NCBI RefSeq assembly: GCF_032121415.1
Contig: NZ_CP135079.1
Span: forward strand, 5,084,001-5,148,000
From: Streptomyces parvus
GTDB lineage: Bacteria; Actinomycetota; Actinomycetes; Streptomycetales; Streptomycetaceae
Length of the DNA stretch: 64,000 nt
Direction: 5' to 3'
This document shows, piece after piece, positions 16,072 through 26,621 of the stretch. Position 1 is the first letter of the stretch, and each line of letters opens with the position of its first letter. Made by a program: the position numbers and the translations under genes. The notes under the pieces are model-generated. The model was not told where the DNA came from and made no database searches. It worked only from the letters and a program-made list of their open reading frames with translations.

Positions 16072-17232
16072 ATGACCAGCGATCAGCCCGAGCACGCACG
16101 GACCGGGTCCGAGACCATGCGGACCGGCTCCGATGCCGCGCCCACCGGCACCGATGTGGTGCTGGAAGCGCGCGGAGTCACCAAGCACTTTCCCCTGCGC
16201 CGCACCGCCCGCGACCTGTTCGCCCGCGAGCGCCGCAGCGTCCACGCCGTCGACGACGTCTCGCTCCGGCTGAGACGCGGCACCGTCACGGCTCTGGTGG
16301 GGGAGTCCGGCTCGGGCAAGTCCACCGTCGCCCGCCTGCTGGCCCAGCTGTATCCGCTCACCTCGGGCGAGATACGGCTGGGCGGCGAGCCGGTGGTGGC
16401 CGGTCGCGGCCGGTCCTTCCGCCGTTACGTACGCCGGGTCCAGCTGATCTTCCAGGACCCCTTCGCCTCGCTGAACCCGGTGCACACCGTGCGCTACCAC
16501 CTGACCCGCGCCCTGAAGATCCACGGCCGGGCGGGCAGCGGGGACAAGGAGCTGGAGGAGAACCTGGCCGCCCTGCTGAACCGGGTCCAGCTGACCCCGC
16601 CGCAGCAGTTCCTGGACAAGTTCCCGCACGAGCTGTCGGGCGGGCAGCGCCAGCGCGTCGCCATCGCCCGGGCGCTCGGCGCCGACCCGCAGGTCCTCCT
16701 CGCCGACGAACCCGTCTCGATGCTCGACGTGTCGATCCGGCTCGGCGTCCTCAATCTCCTGCGCGACCTCAAGGAACGCCTCCACCTGGCGATCCTCTAC
16801 ATCACCCACGACATCGCCTCCGCCCGCTACTTCGCCGACACCACCCTCGTCATGTACGCGGGCCGGATCGTCGAGGGCGGCGACAGCGAACGCGTCACCC
16901 AGCACCCCGCCCACCCCTACACCCAGCTCCTGATCGCCTCCGCCCCGGACCCGGACCGGTCCGTCGCCGACGGCGGACCGGAGGAGACCGGCACCGGCGA
17001 ACCGCCCTCCCTGATCACCCCGCCCGCCGGCTGCCGCTTCCATCCCCGCTGCCCGCAGGCGATGGAGCGCTGCCGCACCGAACTGCCGCCGCGCTTCGAC
17101 CTGCCCGAGGGGCAGTGGGCGGCCTGCTGGCTGTACGAGGGCGGGGGAGCGGGGGCCCCCGCAGTCGCCGCCGCGACGGCCACAGGCCATCCGACCGGGG
17201 GCCACCCGGCCGCGAAGGAGGCCACCCGGTGA
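16072..17232 (+). CDS. ABC transporter ATP-binding protein (OppF/DppF-like)
   Basis: This 386-residue cytoplasmic ATPase has Walker A GESGSGKST (~residue 80), signature LSGGQRQRVAIARAL (~residue 187), Walker B VLLADEPVSMLD (~residue 207) and the H-loop ITHD. The C-terminal oligopeptide-transporter extension contains CRFHPRCPQAMERC, a Cys cluster that may bind an Fe-S centre in this subfamily. The N-terminus has ~25 extra hydrophilic residues; the next Met at 16117 is an alternative start. Its stop overlaps the next permease start (GTGA). Confidence 0.9.
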   Translation: MTSDQPEHARTGSETMRTGSDAAPTGTDVVLEARGVTKHFPLRRTARDLFARERRSVHAVDDVSLRLRRGTVTALVGESGSGKSTVARLLAQLYPLTSGEIRLGGEPVVAGRGRSFRRYVRRVQLIFQDPFASLNPVHTVRYHLTRALKIHGRAGSGDKELEENLAALLNRVQLTPPQQFLDKFPHELSGGQRQRVAIARALGADPQVLLADEPVSMLDVSIRLGVLNLLRDLKERLHLAILYITHDIASARYFADTTLVMYAGRIVEGGDSERVTQHPAHPYTQLLIASAPDPDRSVADGGPEETGTGEPPSLITPPAGCRFHPRCPQAMERCRTELPPRFDLPEGQWAACWLYEGGGAGAPAVAAATATGHPTGGHPAAKEATR

Positions 17233-18209
17233 AGTACCTCCTCCAGCGCCTCGCCTTCTACGCCGTCACCGCGTGGGCCGCGATCACCATCAACTTCCTC
17301 ATCCCCCGGCTCATGCCGGGCGACCCCATCCAGGCCCTGCTCAGCCGCTATCAGGGGCAGCTCGACACCAAGGCCATCGACTCGCTCAAGGCCCTCTTCG
17401 GCCTCGACGAGCAGCAGTCGATGTGGCAGCAGTACACCGACTACTGGGCCCACCTGCTCGACGGTGACCTCGGCCTCTCCTTCACCTTCTTCCCCACCCC
17501 GGTCAGCGAGGTCATCGGCCAGTCCCTGCCCTGGACGCTGGCCCTGGTCGGCACGACCACGCTCATCAGCTTCGTCCTCGGCACCGGCATCGGCGTCTAC
17601 AGCGGCTGGAAGCGCGGCTCCTGGCTGGACGGGCTGCTGCCCGTCACCACCTTCATCTCCTCCATCCCGTACTTCTGGCTGGGCCTCGTCGCCATCGCCG
17701 TGTTCGCCGAGAAGTGGACGCTGTTCCCGAACTCCGGCGGCTACGACAACGCGCTGGTCCCGGCCTTCGACTGGCCGTTCATCTCCAGCGCCCTCTACCA
17801 CGCGGTCCTGCCCGGCGTGACGATCGTCCTCAGCGCGGTCGCCGGCTGGATCCTCGGCATGCGGAACATGATGGTCACCGTCTCCTCCGAGGACTACGTG
17901 ATGGTCGCCCAGGCCAAGGGGCTGTCCGAACGACGCGTGATGTTCGGCTACGCCGCCCGCAACGCGGTCCTCCCCAACATCTCCGGCTTCGCCCTCTCCC
18001 TCGGCTTCATCGTCGGCGGCACCCTGCTCGTCGAGATGGTCTTCACCTACCCGGGCATCGGCTTCCAGCTGCTCCAGGCGGTCGGCGCCAAGGACTACCC
18101 CCTGATGCAGGGCGTCTTCCTCATCATCACGCTCTCCGTCCTCGCCGCGAACCTGCTCGCCGACCTCGTCTACGCCGCCCTCGACCCCCGCACCCGGAAG
18201 GAGGCATAA
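17229..18209 (+). CDS. ABC transporter permease (OppB/DppB-like)
   Basis: This 326-residue membrane protein starts with GTG at 17229, overlapping the stop of the preceding ATPase gene by four bases. Six hydrophobic segments are visible. The first is FYAVTAWAAITINFLIPRLM, and the conserved PGDPIQALL follows it. The EAA-type loop for ATPase contact is DYVMVAQAKGLSERRVMFGYAARNAVLP. It is the first half of the translocation pore with the permease at 18413, from which it is separated by a ~196-bp repeat-like insertion. Confidence 0.9.
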   Translation: MKYLLQRLAFYAVTAWAAITINFLIPRLMPGDPIQALLSRYQGQLDTKAIDSLKALFGLDEQQSMWQQYTDYWAHLLDGDLGLSFTFFPTPVSEVIGQSLPWTLALVGTTTLISFVLGTGIGVYSGWKRGSWLDGLLPVTTFISSIPYFWLGLVAIAVFAEKWTLFPNSGGYDNALVPAFDWPFISSALYHAVLPGVTIVLSAVAGWILGMRNMMVTVSSEDYVMVAQAKGLSERRVMFGYAARNAVLPNISGFALSLGFIVGGTLLVEMVFTYPGIGFQLLQAVGAKDYPLMQGVFLIITLSVLAANLLADLVYAALDPRTRKEA

Positions 18210-18405
18210 GGGCCTTGTCCGGATCATGCCGGGCTCGCGGGGTCCGGCACGCGCATCTGCGGCGTTGTCGTCCATCCACGACTTCCCCGAGCCCTCGGCT
18301 CCGCTCGAGCAGGGGAGGCCCCATCGCGTCGCCTCAATCCTCCGCCCTGCAGCCGCACGTACCGGACCCCGCTCCCTGATCCGGCCTGATCCGAACGAAA
18401 GGCCC
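18210..18405. mobile_element. MITE-like element with imperfect terminal inverted repeats
   Basis: The segment begins GGGCCTTGTCCGGATCATGCC immediately after the permease stop and ends with sequence whose complement begins GGGCCTTTCGTTCGGATCAG. After small gaps both ends continue to a shared GCGGGGTCCGG(C/T)ACG. The ends therefore form an imperfect inverted repeat of about 42-48 bases, with a non-coding centre of ~105 bp. No clear target duplication is seen. The left boundary touches the TAA stop and the right end lies seven bases before the next ATG. That it is multicopy is suspected, not shown. Confidence 0.55.
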
Positions 18406-18412
18406 TGGTCTC

Positions 18413-19416
18413 ATGTCCATCACCGCCACCGACGCCGCCGTCCTCGACGGCACGCCCCCGCCCACGGCCCCCACCCGCCGGGCCCGGCTCCGGTTCCTGC
18501 GCGGCGGGAAGACCCGCACCGGCCTGATCATCCTGGCGGTCTTCGTCCTGCTGGCCGTCGCCGGACCCTGGCTCGCCCCCTACGACCCCGACGCCATGAG
18601 TGACCAGCTGCTCCAACCACCCTCCGGCGACCACTGGTTCGGCACCACGCACACCGGGCAGGACGTCTTCTCGCAGATCCTCGTCGGCACCCGGGGCGTC
18701 CTCGTCGTCGGACTGCTGGCCGCCGCCATCGCCACCGCCCTGTCCGTCCTGATCGGGGTCAGCGCAGGGTTCCTCGGCGGGGCCGTCGACGAGATCCTCT
18801 CCGCGCTCTCCAACATCTTCCTGGTGCTGCCCGGACTCCCGCTGATCATCATCGTCGCGAGCTTCGTCCCCGACACCGGCGACCTCGTCATCGCCGTCGC
18901 CATCGCTCTGACCTCCTGGGCCTGGGGATCGAGGATCCTGCGCGCCCAGACCCTGTCGCTGCGCCGCCGCGACTACGTGGAGGCCGCCCGCGCCACCGGC
19001 GAGTCGACCCCGCGCATCATCCTCTTCGAGATCCTGCCGAACCTCACCGCCGTCATCGCCTCCGGCTTCGTCGGCACGGTCATCTTCGCCGTCCTCACCG
19101 AGATCACCCTCGCCTTCATCGGCGTCGCCGACATCTCCCACTGGAACTGGGGCACCGTCCTCTTCTGGGCCCAGTCCAACCAGGCGCTCGCCCAGGGAGC
19201 CTGGTGGTGGTTCGTCCCGGCCGGCCTGTGCATCGCCCTGCTGGGCACCGCGCTCGCCCTCATCAACTTCGGCATCGACGAGTTCGTCAACCCCCGCCTG
19301 CGCACCGCCACCGGATCCTCCCGGAAGGTGAAGATGCGCGTCGGCTTCACCCCCGTGGCCCGGAAGACCCCCGGTACGGGCCTCCCCGGGCAGAGCAGCA
19401 GCAAGGAGCCGCGCAC

Positions 19417-19420
<4 letters not shown>
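18413..19420 (+). CDS. ABC transporter permease (OppC/DppC-like)
   Basis: This 335-residue membrane protein has an OppC-type cytosolic N-terminus, a first membrane segment (GLIILAVFVLLAVAGPWLAP), then the GTTHTGQDVFSQILVGTR motif characteristic of OppC/DppC, five further hydrophobic segments and an EAA loop (DYVEAARATGESTPRIILF). It pairs with the permease at 17229. The start codon lies directly behind the MITE-like element, whose right end may supply the GAAAGG ribosome site. Its stop overlaps the next ATPase gene (ATGA). Confidence 0.9.
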
Positions 19421-20403
<983 letters not shown>

Positions 20404-20435
20404 CCAGGCCCCACCCCTCCTACGTACGGAGACCG

Positions 20436-21848
<1,413 letters not shown>

Positions 21849-21897
21849 CGCACCAACACCTCTGATCCCGACGACGTCCGGCACCTCGGACCCTGAA

Positions 21898-21911
21898 AGA
21901 GAGCGCTCCCA
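21898..21911. promoter_or_regulatory. LacI/CebR-type box overlapping the GH3 start region
   Basis: The 14-mer AGAGAGCGCTCCCA matches the CebR consensus TGGGAGCGCTCCCA at 12 of 14 positions. It lies between the purine-rich ribosome site and the ATG at 21915. A related box is at 47575-47588. Binding here would block transcription or translation of the GH3 gene. Confidence 0.5.
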
Positions 21912-21914
21912 CAC

Positions 21915-24900
21915 ATGTCCCGTACCCCGCACCTCCGCCCCCGCAAGGGCAGAAGCAGACCCGCGACGGCCGCCTTCGCCGCCGCGGCCGTCCTGGCCAC
22001 CCTGCTCGCCGGGTCGGCCACCGGCCCCGCGGCCGCCGCAGACGAACCCGCCCCCGTCCTCATCGACCGCTTCGAGGGCGAGGTGCCGCTCGGCAACAAC
22101 CCGCCGGCCGACGCGATCTTCACCTGGGGCGGCGACGCGGACGACCACCCGCGGCTCGAGCTGGCCGAACGCGCCGACGCTCCCGAGGGCGAGCAGGTCC
22201 TCGAAGGCTCCTACGACATCAGCGCGTACGGCGGCTTCAGCCACGAGTTCGCCGTGGACACCCCGCCGCAGAACTGGACCGCCCACAAGGGCATCCGCTT
22301 CTGGTGGTACGGCCGGAACACCGCACCCCTGCCGCCCGGTTCGGGCAAGCGCATCAACTTCGAGATCAAGGACGGCGGCGCCAACGGCGGCGCGTCCGAG
22401 CTGTGGACCACCTCCTTCACCGACGACTGGGAGGGCTGGCACCTCGTCGAGATCCCCTTCGCGGACTTCGTCTACCGGGCCGACTACCAGCCCGTCGGAG
22501 GCATCGACCAGATCCTCGGCCTGAACGAGATGTGGGGCTACGCCCTCACCCTTCCCGGCGGAGCACCCGGCGAATTCGCTCTGGACGCGGTTGAGTTGTA
22601 CGGAAAGGCGGAGCCCGCGCTCACCGCGAGCGTCGTCACCGACACGGCCGTACGCCCGGTGAGGAACGGTGCGAGCGCGGAGCTGACGCTGTCCGTCGCC
22701 ACCACCGGCTCCGTCCCCACCGAGGAGCCGGTAACCGTCGCGTACGCCACCAAGGGCGGTACGGCCGAGCCCGGGAAGGACTACACCCCGGTCACCGGCA
22801 GCCACACCTTTCCCGCCGGCACCGCCGCCGGCACCACCCACAAGGTGACCGTCCGCACGGCGAAGGCGTCCGAGCCCGCCGAGGCGAAGACGATCCCGCT
22901 GGAGCTGACCGTCACCGGCGCGAAGGCCCCCCGGGAGAACCCGCAGGTCGTCATCGACGCCCACGGACTCCCGTACCAGAACGCCGAGCTGCCGGTGAAG
23001 CAGCGCGTGGCGGACCTGCTGGGACGCCTCTCGCTCGCCGAGAAGGCCGGCCAGATGACGCAGGCCGAGCGCAACGCGCTCCGCGCCCCCGGTGACATCG
23101 CCGCCTACGACCTCGGCTCGCTGCTCTCGGGCGGCGGCTCGGTCCCCACCCCGAACACGGCGGCGGCCTGGGCCAAGATGGTCGACGCCTACCAACTGCG
23201 CGCCCAGGCCACCCGCTTCCAGATCCCGCTGATCTACGGCGTGGACGCGGTGCACGGCCACAACAACGTCGTCGGCGCGACGATCATGCCGCACAACATC
23301 GGCATCGGCGCGGGCCGCGACCCCAAGAGCGCCGAGAGGACCGGCGCGATCACCGCCAGGGAAGTCCGCTCCACCGGCGTCCCGTGGGACTTCGCCCCCT
23401 GCGTCTGCGTCACCCGCGACGAGCGCTGGGGCCGCAGCTACGAGGCGTTCGGCGAGGACCCGGCCCTCGTCGAGGCCATGGAGACGGTCATCCAGGGCAT
23501 GCAGGGCAGCCCGTCCGGCAAGGACCTGCACCGCAACGACAAGGTGCTCGGCAGCGCGAAGCACTTCGTGGGCGACGGAGGCACCGCGTACGGCTCCTCC
23601 ACCACCGGCTCGTACACGACCGACCAGGGCATCACCGAGGTCACCCGCGAGGAGCTGGAGGCGGTGCACCTGTCGCCGTTCGAGGAGTCGGTGAAGCGGG
23701 GCGTCGGCACGATCATGCCCTCGTACTCCTCCCTCGACATCCTGGGCGACGACCAGGGCCCGGTGAAGATGCACGCCAACGCCGAGATGATCAACGGTGT
23801 CCTCAAGGACCGCATGGGCTTCGAGGGCTTCGTCATCAGTGACTGGCAGGCCATCGACCAGATCCCCGGCGACTACCCGAGCGACGTCCGTACGTCCGTC
23901 AACGCCGGACTCGACATGATCATGGTCCCGACCGCGTACCAGGACTTCACCAAGACCCTGAAGGACGAGGTCGCCGCGGGCCGGATCAGCGAGGCCCGCG
24001 TCGACGACGCGGTCGCCCGCATCCTCACCCAGAAGTTCCGCCTCGGCCTCTTCGAGAAGCCGTACGCGGACACCACCCACCTCGACAAGGTCGGCTCGGC
24101 CGGACACCGTGCGGTGGCGCGGGAGGCGGTGGCGAAGTCGCAGGTGCTCCTGAAGAACGACGGGGCCGTCCTTCCGCTCAAGCCGGACCAGAAGGTGTAC
24201 GTCGCCGGGTCCAACGCCGACGACCTCGGCAACCAGGCAGGCGGCTGGACGATCAGCTGGCAGGGCTCCTCCGGGAAGACCACCGCCGGCACGACGATCC
24301 TGGAGGGGATGAAGAAGGCGGCGAAGAGCCCGGAGTCCGTCACCTACTCCCGCGACGCCTCCGCCGCCACGGCCGGCTACGACGTCGGTGTGGTGGTCGT
24401 CGGCGAGACCCCGTACGCCGAGGGCATCGGGGACGTCGGCAACGGCCACGACCTGGAGCTGACGGCGGCCGACAAGGCAGCCGTGGACAAGGTCTGCGCG
24501 GCCATGAAGTGCGCCGTCCTCATCGTCTCCGGCCGCCCCCAGCTCATCGGCGACCAGCTCGGCAGGATCAACGCGCTGGTGGCCTCCTGGCTGCCGGGCT
24601 CCGAGGGCGACGGCGTCGCCGATGTCCTCTACGGCAGGCGCGCCTTCACCGGACAGCTGCCGGTGACCTGGCCGAAGTCGGATGCCCAGCTCCCGATCAA
24701 CGTCGGGGACGCGGCCTACGACCCGCAGTTCCCCTACGGCTGGGGGCTGACCACCTTGAAGAGGCCCCCGGCCGGCGGTGAGCTGACCCTCACGGCTCTC
24801 GCCGTCGCCGCCCAGGTCGCCGAGAAGGCGAAGCTGGGGAAGACCCCGGCGGGCAGGGCGATCGTGGACCAGGCCCGGCTGCTGGTCCAGCAGAAGATCG

Positions 24901-25016
24901 GCGGGACGTTCGGCCAGGCGGTCGCGAAACCCTTCGCGGAGGCGGACCACCTGCTGCTCAAGGGCGACCTGACGGGCGCGGTGGCCAAGCTGCGCACGGC
25001 CTACCGAGCCGCGTAG
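21915..25016 (+). CDS. Large secreted GH3 glycosidase with N-terminal carbohydrate-binding region
   Basis: This 1033-residue exported enzyme has a signal peptide to ~residue 42. Residues ~45-230 form a CBM11-like beta-sandwich (PAPVLIDRFEGE...FALDAVELYG), followed by a Calx-beta-like spacer (~240-325), a GH3 N-terminal barrel (~340-690) and a GH3 C-terminal domain (~730-955). The likely nucleophile is Asp643 in GFVISDWQAID, and KHFVGDGGT is the family substrate motif. A helical ~75-residue tail with FIVAR-like character ends the protein. Likely exo-beta-glucosidase on cello- or laminari-oligosaccharides outside the cell, feeding the adjacent importer. A GAGCGCTC box overlaps its start. Confidence 0.9.
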   Translation: MSRTPHLRPRKGRSRPATAAFAAAAVLATLLAGSATGPAAAADEPAPVLIDRFEGEVPLGNNPPADAIFTWGGDADDHPRLELAERADAPEGEQVLEGSYDISAYGGFSHEFAVDTPPQNWTAHKGIRFWWYGRNTAPLPPGSGKRINFEIKDGGANGGASELWTTSFTDDWEGWHLVEIPFADFVYRADYQPVGGIDQILGLNEMWGYALTLPGGAPGEFALDAVELYGKAEPALTASVVTDTAVRPVRNGASAELTLSVATTGSVPTEEPVTVAYATKGGTAEPGKDYTPVTGSHTFPAGTAAGTTHKVTVRTAKASEPAEAKTIPLELTVTGAKAPRENPQVVIDAHGLPYQNAELPVKQRVADLLGRLSLAEKAGQMTQAERNALRAPGDIAAYDLGSLLSGGGSVPTPNTAAAWAKMVDAYQLRAQATRFQIPLIYGVDAVHGHNNVVGATIMPHNIGIGAGRDPKSAERTGAITAREVRSTGVPWDFAPCVCVTRDERWGRSYEAFGEDPALVEAMETVIQGMQGSPSGKDLHRNDKVLGSAKHFVGDGGTAYGSSTTGSYTTDQGITEVTREELEAVHLSPFEESVKRGVGTIMPSYSSLDILGDDQGPVKMHANAEMINGVLKDRMGFEGFVISDWQAIDQIPGDYPSDVRTSVNAGLDMIMVPTAYQDFTKTLKDEVAAGRISEARVDDAVARILTQKFRLGLFEKPYADTTHLDKVGSAGHRAVAREAVAKSQVLLKNDGAVLPLKPDQKVYVAGSNADDLGNQAGGWTISWQGSSGKTTAGTTILEGMKKAAKSPESVTYSRDASAATAGYDVGVVVVGETPYAEGIGDVGNGHDLELTAADKAAVDKVCAAMKCAVLIVSGRPQLIGDQLGRINALVASWLPGSEGDGVADVLYGRRAFTGQLPVTWPKSDAQLPINVGDAAYDPQFPYGWGLTTLKRPPAGGELTLTALAVAAQVAEKAKLGKTPAGRAIVDQARLLVQQKIGGTFGQAVAKPFAEADHLLLKGDLTGAVAKLRTAYRAA

Positions 25017-25074
25017 CCCTGCGGTGCTCCGGGCGGGCGGCCGCGTTCGTCGCCCGCCTGGAGTAGCGTTAAGT

Positions 25075-26454
25075 ATGAGGAAAAGGCTTTTCCCCGCGTT
25101 GCTGGCGGGCCTGCTGCTCTTCTTCGCAGCGGCGGCTCTCGCCCTGACCTCTCCCGCGTCGGCGGCCCCGGCCGCCACCATCCAGGACGCCGCCCAGGCC
25201 CTGCGCGACGACCCGGTGTACGTGGACCCGGGCGCCCGCGATCAGCTCTCCGTCGCTGACGAGAAGGCCCTGGAGAACAAGATCACGGAAGCCGACAAGC
25301 CGGTCTTCGTGGCCGTCCTCCCCGATACCTCGGCCTTCCCCGAGGAAGGCCTCCTCCAGACCCTGCGCAGCGACACCGGCATCACGGGCGTCTACGCGAT
25401 CCGCCTCGGCGGCGGCTTCGACGCGGGCGCGGACCCGCAGGTCATGCCGGTCCGCGCCGTCGAGAACCTCACCGCAGCCGTGGAGAACCCCACCACCGCC
25501 GGCAGCGCCGACGCCCAGCTCAACGCCTTCGTCGACCGCGCCGTCGAGCAGGCCCGGGGCTCCGCCCCCGCCTCCTGGTCCGGCGGCTCAGGCGCGTCCG
25601 ACGAGTCCGGGGCCCCGGTCGCCGGCCTGATCACGCTCGGCGCACTCGCGGCGGCGGGCGGCGCCGGTGTGTACGCGATCTCCCGCCGGAACAAGCGCCG
25701 CAAGGAGGAAGAGGAGCGCGCCGCCCTCGAAAAGCTCCGGGTCGTCGTCGACGAGGACATCACCGCGTACGGCGAAACCCTGGAACGCCTGGACTTCCAC
25801 CCCGCCGAGAAGGGCGCGGACGACACCATGCGCGCCGACTACGAACGGGCCCTGGACTCCTACGAGTGCGCCAAGACCGCGATGGACCGGGCCACGCACC
25901 CCTCGGACGTCCGCAAGGTCACCCAGTCCCTGGAGGACGGCCGCTACTCCCTCGCGGTCCTGGAGGCCCGCCGCACGGGCGGGAAGATACCCGCCCGCCG
26001 CCCGCCGTGCTTCTTCGACCCCCGCCACGGCCCGTCGGTCGCCGACGTGGTCTGGACCCCGTCCGGCGGGGCGGCCCGGGAGGTCCCGGTCTGCGGCGCG
26101 GACGAGGTCCGGCTGAGCCGGGGCGAGGACCCCATGAGCCGTACGGTCGACGCCGGCGACGGCAACCGCCGCCCGTACTGGGAAGCGGGCCCGGCGTACG
26201 GCCCCTGGGCGGGCGGCTACTTCGGCGGCGGTCTGCTCCCCGGCCTCCTCGTCGGCACCATGCTCGGCTCGATGCTCGCCACCCCGGCGTACGCCTCCGA
26301 ATACGGCGGCGGTGACTTCGGCGACGGTGGCGCGGGCGGCGACTGGGGCGGCGGCGACTTCTCCGGCTCCGACTTCGACTCCTCCGGCTTCGGCGGGGGC
26401 GGCTTCGGCGACGGCGGAGGCTTCGGGGGAGGGTTCGACGGTGGCGGCTTCTGA
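25075..26454 (+). CDS. Membrane protein with extracytoplasmic N-domain and Gly/Asp/Phe-rich tail
   Basis: The chosen ATG at 25075 (MRKRLFPALLAGLLLFF) gives a clear signal peptide and 459 residues. Residues ~35-165 are an extracytoplasmic domain reminiscent of TPM-type domains (SVADEKALENKITEADKPVFVAVLP). A membrane helix at ~188-204 is followed by a charged cytosolic stretch (RRNKRRKEEEERAALEKL) and a region with PCFFDPRHGPS. A second hydrophobic stretch precedes a ~50-residue tail made of GGGDFG/GGGFG-like repeats. I do not recognise a precise function. The tail resembles those of TPM/YgcG-type membrane proteins. It is monocistronic and convergent with the next gene. Confidence 0.8.
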   Translation: MRKRLFPALLAGLLLFFAAAALALTSPASAAPAATIQDAAQALRDDPVYVDPGARDQLSVADEKALENKITEADKPVFVAVLPDTSAFPEEGLLQTLRSDTGITGVYAIRLGGGFDAGADPQVMPVRAVENLTAAVENPTTAGSADAQLNAFVDRAVEQARGSAPASWSGGSGASDESGAPVAGLITLGALAAAGGAGVYAISRRNKRRKEEEERAALEKLRVVVDEDITAYGETLERLDFHPAEKGADDTMRADYERALDSYECAKTAMDRATHPSDVRKVTQSLEDGRYSLAVLEARRTGGKIPARRPPCFFDPRHGPSVADVVWTPSGGAAREVPVCGADEVRLSRGEDPMSRTVDAGDGNRRPYWEAGPAYGPWAGGYFGGGLLPGLLVGTMLGSMLATPAYASEYGGGDFGDGGAGGDWGGGDFSGSDFDSSGFGGGGFGDGGGFGGGFDGGGF

Positions 26455-26528
26455 GGTCTGCGGCGGCCTCTGAGGCCCCCGACGCCGGGGTCTTCCTCAG
26501 CCGCCCCGGCGCCACGGCTTCCTCAGCG

Positions 26529-26567
26529 CCCCGGGTTCCGGTGGATCCCCTCAGCCGGGACCCGGGG
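26529..26567. terminator. Bidirectional hairpin between convergent genes
   Basis: Thirteen-base arms (26529-26541, 26555-26567) pair with one G.T around a 13-base loop, between genes ending at 26454 and 26622. No T-run is seen. Confidence 0.5.
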
Positions 26568-26621
26568 TCCGGCGCTCACGCGGCCCGGGGAGCGGCGGAC
26601 CGCGCCCCGGGCCGTACGCGA

